Virus record (IMG/VR): IMGVR_UViG_3300008122_000024
Span: 1 to 27,116 of that record
Direction: 5' to 3' (one strand)
DNA length: 27,116 bases
Source: a virus
Part shown: piece by piece, positions 13,179 through 19,511 of the stretch
Numbering within the stretch: position 1 is the stretch's first letter
Layout of the letters: each line of letters begins with the position of its first letter
The notes under the pieces: model-generated
Told to the model about the DNA's origin: nothing
Databases searched by the model: none
What the model saw: only the letters and a program-made list of their open reading frames with translations
Translations under genes and position numbers: made by a program

Positions 13179-13358
13179 ATGAGCAACCAAGGCGCTTGGA
13201 AATTAACGCCACTAACGCCATGCAGCGTGGAACGAGTTGTGCGAGAGCTAGACGAAGCATTCAGTCGCGCCAATCCTGACCACAAGCGGGTTAAGTCGCC
13301 TGCTGAGCAGTTTGATGATGGCTATGCGGAGTGGGTAAAAAATGGGAGGGAGTCATGA
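13179..13358 (+). CDS. hypothetical 59-residue protein
   Basis: Reads MSNQGAWKLTPLTPCSVERV, then VRELDEAFSRANPDHKRVKS and FDDGYAEWVKNGRES. Helical and charged. GAGG lies 8 bases before the ATG, downstream of a proposed promoter (13118-13154). ATGA overlap with the next gene. First gene of the last early block. Not recognised. Confidence 0.6.
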   Translation: MSNQGAWKLTPLTPCSVERVVRELDEAFSRANPDHKRVKSPAEQFDDGYAEWVKNGRES

Positions 13359-13492
13359 AAATCCGCATATCAAGAGCAAACACAGCGCACCCACTGCTGC
13401 ATACACTTTTTAACATTCCGCCAGCACGCATTGACTTGCTTCTTGAATACTACGACGAACTTATTTGGCATTTTAAAAACGGGAGAGATTGA
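13355..13492 (+). CDS. hypothetical 45-residue protein
   Basis: Reads MKIRISRANTAHPLLHTLFN, then IPPARIDLLLEYYDELIWHF and KNGRD. A short basic-fronted helix protein. GGAGGGAG just upstream is a strong ribosome site, and the ATG overlaps the previous stop. The TGA directly abuts the ATG of the next gene. Not recognised. Confidence 0.55.
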   Translation: MKIRISRANTAHPLLHTLFNIPPARIDLLLEYYDELIWHFKNGRD

Positions 13493-14047
13493 ATGAGCAT
13501 CTATAACAACGGGGCTGCCACATTAACCGCTGGCGACATTGAGCGCATGCAGCAACGCATTGCAGAGCTTGAGCGCGAAAAAGCAGAGCTTTTGGTGCAG
13601 GTGGCTGATGCGTTTGGTGATGGTTATTACGATGGTTTTCTTGACGGTGCAAAACACCATGAAAAAACCGATTGCAACACTGATAAGAATTATCTTGGCG
13701 ATCACGCAATGTACTGCTCCGAGATTGCAGAAAATAAAAAATCAAAGCGGCTCGGGATTGTCAGTCGCCAAGAGCTGGCGGCTCAGGTTGAATACGTCAA
13801 ATCGCATTTTAACGAGTTAATACAAGTCGCGCAGCGCTGCGATTCTTGGGAATCATTTCCTCAAGAACCATTAGACAGAGCTGCTGAAGCGCTTGAGTCG
13901 CTGCCAGCCCAATGCCTAAACCAAATCAAGGCAGAGGTTATAGCAAAGTCTGCTGATTGGCTGCACTCTAATTACCCGCACCTTGCCAATCCGGCTTGCG
14001 GCTTATTGATGCACCACGCTGAGCGCGTTAAGGCTGGTGAGGTGTGA
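13493..14047 (+). CDS. hypothetical phage protein with N-terminal coiled coil, 184 residues
   Basis: Residues 15-40 (DIERMQQRIAELEREKAELL) form a clear coiled coil. A FGDGYYDGFLDGAKHH segment follows, of a type frequent in phage accessory proteins. The middle includes RQELAAQVEYVKSHFNELIQ and DRAAEALESLPAQCLNQIKA; the end carries SADWLHSNYPHLANPACGLL. GGGAGAG precedes the ATG, which directly follows the stop of the previous gene. Soluble; likely an oligomer. Function unknown. Confidence 0.7.
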   Translation: MSIYNNGAATLTAGDIERMQQRIAELEREKAELLVQVADAFGDGYYDGFLDGAKHHEKTDCNTDKNYLGDHAMYCSEIAENKKSKRLGIVSRQELAAQVEYVKSHFNELIQVAQRCDSWESFPQEPLDRAAEALESLPAQCLNQIKAEVIAKSADWLHSNYPHLANPACGLLMHHAERVKAGEV

Positions 14048-14199
14048 AATTCTTACTCTGGAAGTTCCGATTATGGCTTTACATTAAACGTCATTGCGAG
14101 TTCACAAATGGCTGGCAAGGCTGGGCAGATTGGCGAGAAATGTACGACTTTGATTTAAGTCCGGCAGAGGCGTTTGCTGAAGCTCATAGGGATGTTTAG
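14044..14199 (+). CDS. small phage protein of the WKFRLWLYIKRH type, 51 residues
   Basis: Starts with GTG at 14044 (overlapping the previous stop) and reads MKFLLWKFRLWLYIKRHCEF, then TNGWQGWADWREMYDFDLSP and AEAFAEAHRDV. The W-x-GW-x-DW-x-E-M-Y-DF-D-LSPAEA pattern recurs in short phage proteins. The front is hydrophobic and basic and could touch the membrane. Function unknown. Confidence 0.65.
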   Translation: MKFLLWKFRLWLYIKRHCEFTNGWQGWADWREMYDFDLSPAEAFAEAHRDV

Positions 14200-14200
14200 T

Positions 14201-14572
14201 ATGAACCAATCACAAAAAGAGTTTGAGGCGTGGGCCGCTGAAAATGAATGGGATGTCGCAAAATACGATGGTTCATATTTAAATTGCTACACTGCAGCAT
14301 CGTGGGCAGGCTGGCAAGCCTCACGCGCCGCGCTGGTTGTTGAGCTGCCAAATTATTATGAATTTGATACAGTTAGCGCATTTTGCAGCGATGTAGAAGA
14401 TAGGTTAGAAGCCGCAAATCTGCATCGTGTTTGTGTTGATAGTGATAGCGGTGATTGTTTTAGCGTTTCAATTTCCGCTCGCAGTCATCGCAATAATGCT
14501 GATATTATTAGCACTCAGAAACTAGCCGCTGTTGCGGCTTTTTTTATGCTTGACAATCGGCTATACTTTTAG
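14201..14572 (+). CDS. hypothetical 123-residue protein whose end contains the terminator
   Basis: From ATG 14201: MNQSQKEFEAWAAENEWDVA, then YLNCYTAASWAGWQASRAAL, a widespread phage pattern (FEAW...Y....TxxAWxGWQASRAA). The second half VVELPNYYEFDTVSAFCSDV...IISTQKLAAVAAFFMLDNRL is weaker. The hairpin and T-run of the terminator at 14524-14545 lie inside its last codons and encode KLAAVAAFFM. The protein may thus often be truncated at the message level, or the true message ends here. Last gene of the early region. Confidence 0.65.
   Translation: MNQSQKEFEAWAAENEWDVAKYDGSYLNCYTAASWAGWQASRAALVVELPNYYEFDTVSAFCSDVEDRLEAANLHRVCVDSDSGDCFSVSISARSHRNNADIISTQKLAAVAAFFMLDNRLYF
14524..14545 (+). terminator. 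intrinsic terminator ending the early region
   Basis: AGCCGC (14524-14529), loop TGTT, GCGGCT (14534-14539) and a seven-T run to 14545 make a strong hairpin terminator. It closes the early gene block, about 56 bases before terS, and lies inside the 3' end of gene 14201. Confidence 0.75.
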
Positions 14573-14601
14573 CTGTTTAATTGTCAAGAGATTGTGATTT
14601 T

Positions 14602-15210
14602 ATGCCTGCCCCAAGTGGTAATCAGTTTTGGAAAGCCAGAGCTTCGCATGGGCGAGATAGGATTATATCGTGCCCGAAAGTGCTCATGGATTCGTGCCAT
14701 GAGTATTTCGAGTGGGTTGATAATAACCCGCTCATGGAGGCTAAGCCGTTTGCATTTCAAGGCGCAAGCTGGGTTGAGAGCGTACCCAAAATGCGAGCTA
14801 TGACAATCAACGGGTTGTGCATATTTCTTGGTATCAGCATGGATACTTGGCGGAGATGGCGGGACTGCGAGGATAAAGATTTCTGCGCAGTCATACGCGA
14901 AGTGGAGTGCATTATACGCGAACAGAAGTTCACCGGAGCCGCCGCCGACCTACTCAACCCAAACATCATAGCGCGCGATTTGGGGCTGAATGACAAACCA
15001 TCTTCCGAGCTTGTCTCATTTAAATTTGATGAAAAATTATCATCAGTCGAAAATGCCAACAACCTAATCAAGTTAATAGCCAGCGGGGTGCTACCTGCTG
15101 ATATTGGCGCAACGCTTATTTCAACATTAAAAGACACGCTCCAAATCCAAGAATCCACAGAACTAATCCAGCGCTTAGAAGCTATCGAAGCTGCGCTAAA
15201 GGGGAAATAA
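14602..15210 (+). CDS. terS: terminase small subunit, P22 gp3 type
   Basis: About 202 residues from ATG 14602. It follows P22 gp3 closely: MPAPSGNQFWKARASHGRDR at the front, then CHEYFEWVDNNPLMEAKPF, PKMRAMTINGLCIFLGISMD, TWRRWRDC, EQKFTGAAADLLNPNIIARD and LGLNDKPSS. Gp3 recognises the packaging site and feeds DNA to the large subunit. The earlier frame start at 14581 has no ribosome site, and the family start fits ATG 14602. It begins the late structural region, but the large subunit lies more than 5 kb downstream, which is unusual. AAGAGA about 10 bases upstream is a weak ribosome site. Confidence 0.9.
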   Translation: MPAPSGNQFWKARASHGRDRIISCPKVLMDSCHEYFEWVDNNPLMEAKPFAFQGASWVESVPKMRAMTINGLCIFLGISMDTWRRWRDCEDKDFCAVIREVECIIREQKFTGAAADLLNPNIIARDLGLNDKPSSELVSFKFDEKLSSVENANNLIKLIASGVLPADIGATLISTLKDTLQIQESTELIQRLEAIEAALKGK

Positions 15211-15211
15211 T

Positions 15212-15454
15212 ATGTCATTAGTAACTTCAGCACAGCCGTACGAGTTTGGGCAGTCATTTCGCAACGACACGAAAATCCTGATTGGCGTAACTCTAAACGG
15301 GGGTACGGTTGTCATCCAGCAGCTTGTTAACGGCACATGGCAGAACACTAGCGATTCACTTGCTACAAATGACACCTACCGGTTAGAAGTTGGTGGCGGC
15401 GGCGTATCATTACGCATCGTGTGCACCGGCGCGGCAGTTGTGGAAGTGCCGTAA
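15212..15454 (+). CDS. small phage protein next to the fibre gene, 80 residues
   Basis: Reads MSLVTSAQPYEFGQSFRNDT, then KILIGVTLNGGTVVIQQLVN and RLEVGGGGVSLRIVCTGAAV. A beta-rich small protein with no cysteine pairs. Its stop forms TAATG with the fibre gene's start, so the two are co-translated. The type is common next to phage tail genes and may be a virion decoration or fibre helper; unproven. Confidence 0.65.
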   Translation: MSLVTSAQPYEFGQSFRNDTKILIGVTLNGGTVVIQQLVNGTWQNTSDSLATNDTYRLEVGGGGVSLRIVCTGAAVVEVP

Positions 15455-16584
15455 TGGCCATTGTAAAGCGGGGTATATCAACCGCTGGCATATCGCAGAC
15501 TGGCATAGCTACTCGTGGTATCTCTGTCGTTGATAGGGTTTGTTATGCTTATAACTTCGACGGCATCGACGATCGAGGCCAACTGGCTAATCGGGCGATT
15601 AATATTGAGGGTGATAACACTTTTGAGTTTTGGAGTCCTGCTGTTGTAATGACTGCTACCCAGGCTATCATCTCGCAGAACATCACATCAAATTCGGCAT
15701 CTATGGAGTTTCAGCTTTTCACAGCGTCTGGCGGTTTGGAAGTGATTTACGGCGGCGCGCCTAGGGTCGTTATTATGACGCAAGCGCAGGGTTTTAAATC
15801 TTCAACCCGATACGGCCTAACGCTAATAGGCTCCGAGGCTAAGCTTTATGAGGGCGGTCTAGGCGGTACACTGGTCCGCACATCTGGATTTACCCGTGGT
15901 ACAGCAAGAGAACCAACAGCGCCAACACTAATAGGTTGCCGGGGTAATGGTACAGGCGCTTATGCTAACTTCTTCTCCGGCCTACAATACGACATCAAAA
16001 TAAACGGCGTCCTGTGGGAAATGGGCGACAGGAATCAGTCTATTCAGCTTCCTACGCCGACGGGGTTGGGGGCTGAGTTGATTACGCAGAGCGTTCTTGA
16101 AAATCCTGCCAGCAAGGGTAGTCAGTGGGCTTATCTTGGTGGGGGGCGGTGGCAATACATAGGCGACGGGCAAGGCGGCTTGCAGTTCTTGCTGCCTGCA
16201 AACATCCCCGAGCAAGGATTTATTGAGTACGAAGTTGAGTCCTACCAGCAAGTGACTGGCGTTGGCCCTATGCGCGTCAGCCCTACCACCACTAACTTTT
16301 TTGGTGACAGGCTATTCAATACTCTTGGTAGAAAAAAAGCGTACTACACAGTTAAGCCTGCATCCATTGAGTTCACACGGAATAACTCCGGCGATCAAAT
16401 CAATTGTGTAATCAAAAACATCAGCTTTAAACCACTAGGCACCTGCAACCCGATGACCATATTCAACACAACAAACGACCGCTGGCAGCAAGTGCCTTGC
16501 CGCATCAACACAGAAGGCGTGCAAGTCCAAGGCGGCGCGTTTATAACTACTAGCGACAACAAGAAAGTTGAGGTACTAAAATGA
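15454..16584 (+). CDS. tail fibre-like protein with a LamG/concanavalin-like domain, 376 residues
   Basis: From ATG 15454 (TAATG). The first 24 residues are short repeats (RGIS/AGIS/TGIA/RGIS). A laminin-G/concanavalin-like domain follows: AYNFDGIDDRGQLANRAINI, NTFEFWSPAVVM, SNSASMEFQLF, LEVIYGG and STRYGLTLIGSEAKLYEG. The rest (residues 190-376) is beta-rich. Such domains bind sugars, so the protein is probably a receptor-binding fibre or spike part. It overlaps the next fibre gene by ATGA. Placed between terS and terL rather than at the end of the late genes. Confidence 0.65.
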   Translation: MAIVKRGISTAGISQTGIATRGISVVDRVCYAYNFDGIDDRGQLANRAINIEGDNTFEFWSPAVVMTATQAIISQNITSNSASMEFQLFTASGGLEVIYGGAPRVVIMTQAQGFKSSTRYGLTLIGSEAKLYEGGLGGTLVRTSGFTRGTAREPTAPTLIGCRGNGTGAYANFFSGLQYDIKINGVLWEMGDRNQSIQLPTPTGLGAELITQSVLENPASKGSQWAYLGGGRWQYIGDGQGGLQFLLPANIPEQGFIEYEVESYQQVTGVGPMRVSPTTTNFFGDRLFNTLGRKKAYYTVKPASIEFTRNNSGDQINCVIKNISFKPLGTCNPMTIFNTTNDRWQQVPCRINTEGVQVQGGAFITTSDNKKVEVLK

Positions 16585-18365
16585 CGGATAATGTAGTCCT
16601 ACCCATCACGGGCGAAGAGTTGCAAACCTTGATTGCCACTATCAAGAATGGCGGCATTCAAGGCACAGGCGTCAACGGCTATCGTTTTGCGATGAATTCG
16701 ACGAGCGGAAAGCTTGAGCTTTACAAAGAAGATACGCTGATTGCAGTACAGGACGATGACGGCTCATGGTTTAAGACTGCCGTGTCAACTGGCGTTGGAT
16801 CTTTGCACTTGGGTGGCGGCGTGTCCAGCACACCAAGCCATAGCGTATCATCGGCTGGTCAGAATGTTGTGTTCAAATCAGAGGCGTTCAACTCAGACCC
16901 GAACAAAGCTATCGTATGGTTCCCTGCGGGATGGCAAGGTATTACCGCGGATTTGACTGGATTAAACCCGCCAACATTCCTATCGTTTGGGTCAATTGAT
17001 AACGCTTTCGCACCAAACGGATCGGTACAATCGGCTGGCGTTGCATTCGACTTCGACACAACAATCGCTGCTAATATCTGCGTGGCGTCAATCACGTGCG
17101 TTGCGCACGAAGCATACTCTGGCGTCATCAAAAACATCATTCGAGCTACAGCGACAGGCTCGGAAACGCACGAGTCAAGTGCAACGATTAACGTAACTGC
17201 TGGGCAGTCTTTCACCGTGACTTATCCGGCATGCTATTTTGCCCGCCAAAACGACAGCCTTAATTTGCAGATGATTAAATCCGACGGTCAGCCTTTAATG
17301 GTTCGGGGCGGCACAACTAATGCCGCGCAGCCGTGGCGAGCGTTGCGGGTTCGGCCGTTTACTGATGTTTCTATCGCTCCGTTGGATGGTTGGGCGGCCA
17401 ATCGCATGATGCGCACCAATGCGTCTGGCGTCATGACAGCATCAACAATACTGCAACCAAGCCGAGCCATTGTTTCGGACGCTAACGGCATACTGACGCA
17501 ATCGGAAGTTACTTCAACAGAAGTATCTGTAATCGACGGCAGTACAGCTAGGGATAACTCAGTGATTATCGCCGACACTGACGGCTTTGTTTTTAACGAC
17601 AATGGCCAGATGATGCAGTTAGCGGCCAGCCGCGTTCTTGACTACATGCAAAGGAAATTCAAGGGTAATATTGCGCAAAACGGCGACATAAAAGAAGCTT
17701 ACAGAACCGACGATCACGATGGCTGGATCCTGATGAACGGTCGCTTTGTTAGCTCGCTAACAACCACCCAGCAACAGGTATGCACGCTTTTGGGGATTTC
17801 TAGCCAGATACCAACCAGCATGGATAGGTACGTTGTCGGTGCAGGATTAAGTCACTCTGTTGGCGCGCTGGTTGGCTCTGTTAAAATTGCTCGGTCTGCG
17901 CTCCCAAACGTGACGTTAGGTTTTAACGTAAACTCTGGGAATGCTAGTCAGGGGCATACGCACAGCATTGACCCGCCAGCCACGACCACCAGCGGAGGTA
18001 CGGCGCACAGTCACGGCGCTGGCAATCTTAATACAGTCCCCGGCACAGGAAACCATGAGCATAAATATGACCGCATGGGCGTGCGTGGCGCTTCTGGCAG
18101 TGATTTTAACGTTGGCAACGGCTCCAACAGCGAAACACAAACCACAGGCACTGGAGCGCACACTCACACAATCCAAGGTAGCACGTCTGACGAAAGCACG
18201 CACACCCATAGCGTAAATATTGCGGCGTTCATATCTGCCGGAGAGTCGCAGAGTCATACGCACAACGTCACTGGCAGCACGGACAGTATGAACGGAAATG
18301 TGCAGCAAACAGATTATCTGCCCAGCTCAATTGCGTTCGGCCGATTCATTTACTTGGGTTTATGA
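16581..18365 (+). CDS. tail collar/fibre protein with six H-x-H motifs near its C-terminus
   Basis: 594 residues. The front repeats the modular style (VVLPITGEELQTLIATIKNG, YRFAMNSTSGKLELYKEDTL). The middle is beta-rich. The C-terminal third starts GDIKEAYRTDDHDGWILMNG, a phage tail collar-type fold, then glycine/serine/threonine-rich loops with GHTHSIDP, AHSHGAG, NHEHKYD, AHTHTIQG, THTHSVNI and SHTHNVTG. Histidine triplets of this H-x-H kind bind iron in the T4 long-fibre tip. The final segment YLPSSIAFGRFIYLGL is the usual end of collar fibres. It is probably the receptor-binding tip of the tail. ATGA overlap with the preceding gene. Confidence 0.8.
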   Translation: MTDNVVLPITGEELQTLIATIKNGGIQGTGVNGYRFAMNSTSGKLELYKEDTLIAVQDDDGSWFKTAVSTGVGSLHLGGGVSSTPSHSVSSAGQNVVFKSEAFNSDPNKAIVWFPAGWQGITADLTGLNPPTFLSFGSIDNAFAPNGSVQSAGVAFDFDTTIAANICVASITCVAHEAYSGVIKNIIRATATGSETHESSATINVTAGQSFTVTYPACYFARQNDSLNLQMIKSDGQPLMVRGGTTNAAQPWRALRVRPFTDVSIAPLDGWAANRMMRTNASGVMTASTILQPSRAIVSDANGILTQSEVTSTEVSVIDGSTARDNSVIIADTDGFVFNDNGQMMQLAASRVLDYMQRKFKGNIAQNGDIKEAYRTDDHDGWILMNGRFVSSLTTTQQQVCTLLGISSQIPTSMDRYVVGAGLSHSVGALVGSVKIARSALPNVTLGFNVNSGNASQGHTHSIDPPATTTSGGTAHSHGAGNLNTVPGTGNHEHKYDRMGVRGASGSDFNVGNGSNSETQTTGTGAHTHTIQGSTSDESTHTHSVNIAAFISAGESQSHTHNVTGSTDSMNGNVQQTDYLPSSIAFGRFIYLGL

Positions 18366-18366
18366 T

Positions 18367-18630
18367 ATGAGTCAATACGCAGTAATAACAAAAGCCAGCT
18401 ACAACACGGACGCCGTAGCGCAGTCAATCAGCCAGTCGCCAAGGGTATTTACGTACCAAGGCGTTGAGCTGGTTATTTTGTCCATCGAGCCAAGCCAGTT
18501 GCAGCGGCTGATTGATTACGCTAATTCAATCGGAAGCGGAATTGAGCACGAGCTAACCATTGGCAGCGGTAAGGTCACGTTGTTGACTCATGCGCAAGCT
18601 GTGGCGTTGATGGCGCAAGTTGAAAGTTAA
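18367..18630 (+). CDS. hypothetical 87-residue protein after the fibre gene
   Basis: From ATG 18367, directly after the fibre stop: MSQYAVITKASYNTDAVAQS, then ISQSPRVFTYQGVELVILSI and SGIEHELTIGSGKVTLLTHA. A mixed alpha-beta small protein. It may be a fibre assembly helper by position, but that is a guess. Its end is followed at once by the motif promoter at 18632-18669, so the fibre unit probably ends here. Not recognised. Confidence 0.65.
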   Translation: MSQYAVITKASYNTDAVAQSISQSPRVFTYQGVELVILSIEPSQLQRLIDYANSIGSGIEHELTIGSGKVTLLTHAQAVALMAQVES

Positions 18631-18631
18631 C

Positions 18632-18669
18632 TGGTCGGACTTGTATAGCGCGATGGATTGCGCTAGTAT
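18632..18669 (+). promoter_or_regulatory. motif promoter P-b with palindromic operator
   Basis: ACTGGTCGGACTTGT (box at 18632) is followed by TTGTAT (18641-18646), a 17-base spacer and TAGTAT (18664-18669). The spacer is the palindrome AGCGC-GATGGATT-GCGCT (18647-18664), close to the one at 8686-8703. It should drive rightward transcription after the fibre block. Confidence 0.55.
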
Positions 18670-18698
18670 TTGGCTTGTCGGTTTAGGGTTGTGGGTTC

Positions 18699-18890
18699 AT
18701 GGCCGCCGACGAACCTCTTATCTTAATTGTTGGGATGTTCAAAAAAAGGTCAGTGCTTCCGCCAAGTTGCTTACTGACCTTATACAGATTAAGTTACCGC
18801 AGACGCGGTGCAGTTTATTGGTTTGGTGTTTCACGCGACCCCTGCGATACGTGGGTATCGGGAATTTTAACAGTAGACTTATGCAAGTGA
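18699..18890 (+). CDS. possible 63-residue protein (weak)
   Basis: ATG 18699 follows the promoter P-b; AGGGT is about 9-10 bases upstream. The frame reads MAADEPLILIVGMFKKRSVL, then PPSCLLTLYRLSYRRRGAVY and GVSRDPCDTWVSGILTVDLC. Basic middle, no known family. The minus-strand terminator at 18740-18781 lies inside it, and opposing frames overlap, so the coding orientation here is unsure. Confidence 0.35.
   Translation: MAADEPLILIVGMFKKRSVLPPSCLLTLYRLSYRRRGAVYWFGVSRDPCDTWVSGILTVDLCK
18740..18781 (-). terminator. leftward intrinsic terminator
   Basis: On the minus strand AAGGTCAGT (18781-18773) pairs perfectly with ACTGACCTT (18754-18746) across 18 bases, and a run of seven T follows (18747-18741). 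It would end leftward transcripts, such as one from the minus-strand gene at 18879-19055. Confidence 0.6.
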
Positions 18891-19055
18891 TCGAGGCAAT
18901 AGAGAGTTTGTGAAAACGTAACAATCTTCGCCCGCTAAAATATCGAAGCCCGCATAAGCAACTGAAACACCAAAGCCAATAAGCTGAATGCGCAAGTGGT
19001 GATTGCGCTTGTAGGATGGCCGAAAAAGAAAACCTACTATGGCAAAAAGCCTCAT
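18879..19055 (-). CDS. possible small minus-strand protein, 58 residues (weak)
   Basis: ATG 19055 reads MRLFAIVGFLFRPSYKRNHH, then LRIQLIGFGVSVAYAGFDIL and CYVFTNSLLPRSLA, a basic and partly hydrophobic protein. A longer form from 19094 (MVHVGNKLASGVF...) would start inside the tRNA-like sequence. Support: a leftward terminator about 100 bases downstream at 18740-18781. No clear ribosome site or relative is recognised. If real, it is an isolated leftward gene in a rightward region, like an accessory moron gene. Confidence 0.4.
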   Translation of the reverse strand: MRLFAIVGFLFRPSYKRNHHLRIQLIGFGVSVAYAGFDILAGEDCYVFTNSLLPRSLA

Positions 19056-19087
19056 AAACACACCAGAGGCCAGCTTATTACCAACAT

Positions 19088-19164
19088 GCACCATTAGCGC
19101 AATTGGATAGCGCAGCGTCGTTCTAAGTCGTAGGTTGCAGGTTCGAATCCAAGCACTTCGACCA
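19088..19164 (+). tRNA. tRNA-Arg(UCU)-like sequence with unpaired 3' end (chimaeric or dead)
   Basis: The 77 bases have full tRNA length and layout: D arm GCGC-AATTGGATA-GCGC, anticodon stem GCGTC/GTCGT (one T-T mismatch) with loop GTTCTAA holding anticodon TCT, T loop TTCGAAT, and encoded CCA at 19162-19164. The 5' acceptor strand GCACCAT and T-stem strand GCAGG cannot pair with the 3' strands CACTTCG and CCAAG. The 3' part would instead suit a tRNA-Pro-like gene (acceptor start CGAAGTG). Hence the likely fusion of two tRNA ends at the T loop. Charging as a real tRNA is doubtful. Confidence 0.45.
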
Positions 19165-19357
19165 CTTTCACGCTTGGCAACAAAGGCAGATTACAGAGAT
19201 TAGACTGGCACTCCTGAGCCGCATTGCTACTCTGTATGAATTTGTTGCAGCCGAGGGATTTTTTCGCACAGCCTCCGTGCGGGTTTTAACCTTTTCAGCC
19301 AGTGACTGCAACTGGTGGCGACGATGCAGACCAGAACAAGAGTTATGTTTTTATTTA

Positions 19358-19381
19358 CCCGCTTCGGCGGGTTTTTCTTTT
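19358..19381 (+). terminator. strong intrinsic terminator
   Basis: CCCGC (19358-19362), TTCG tetraloop, GCGGG (19367-19371) and TTTTTCTTTTTA make a textbook terminator. It separates the tRNA-like stretch from the late unit that follows. Confidence 0.85.
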
Positions 19382-19384
19382 TAG

Positions 19385-19421
19385 TGGTCGGAGCAGTTAA
19401 AATAGAATCTTATGCTAATAT
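19385..19421 (+). promoter_or_regulatory. motif promoter P-c before the HNH-AP2 gene and the terL-portal run
   Basis: TAGTGGTCGGAGCAGT starts at 19383 with its TGGTCG box at 19385; TAATAT lies at 19416-19421, 31 bases from the box. It directly follows the terminator at 19358-19381, so it would start a fresh transcript for the downstream late genes. Confidence 0.5.
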
Positions 19422-19425
19422 TGAA

Positions 19426-19479
19426 TTGCGGCTAGGTTAGCTCCCGAAAGCTGGTCACACCTGAAGCCAGTTGCCGCAA
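19426..19479 (+). ncRNA. structured leader before the HNH-AP2 gene
   Basis: TTGCGGC (19426-19432) pairs perfectly with GCCGCAA (19473-19479). Inside, AGCT..AGCT and AGGT..ACCT or the alternative CTGG..CCAG hairpins can form, so the element has two competing folds. It lies in the transcribed leader, 33 bases before ATG 19512. It may be a control element or a ribozyme remnant; I recognise no known riboswitch. Confidence 0.45.
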
Positions 19480-19511
19480 ATCTAATTCAGGAGTCTCAGA
19501 GGGTAGAGATT

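Larger units (their letters stand above)
19165..19511 (+). other. non-coding stretch with hairpins before the HNH-AP2 gene
   Basis: No convincing gene. It holds a 5-pair hairpin with TTTT (19265-19287, possible weak terminator), a CCAGT/ACTGG hairpin near 19290-19308, the strong terminator at 19358-19381, the motif promoter at 19385-19421 and the folded leader at 19426-19479, listed separately. Confidence 0.6.

Noticed and set aside
14550-14567. Promoter made of TTGACA (14550) and TATACT (14562) before terS
   Set aside because: The boxes are only 6 bases apart, and no acceptable -10 lies 16-18 bases from the TTGACA; a real terS promoter here is not supported.
18620-18913. Plus-strand open frame of 97 residues starting inside the end of gene 18367
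   Set aside because: It spans the promoter P-b and its palindrome, has no ribosome site and poor composition.
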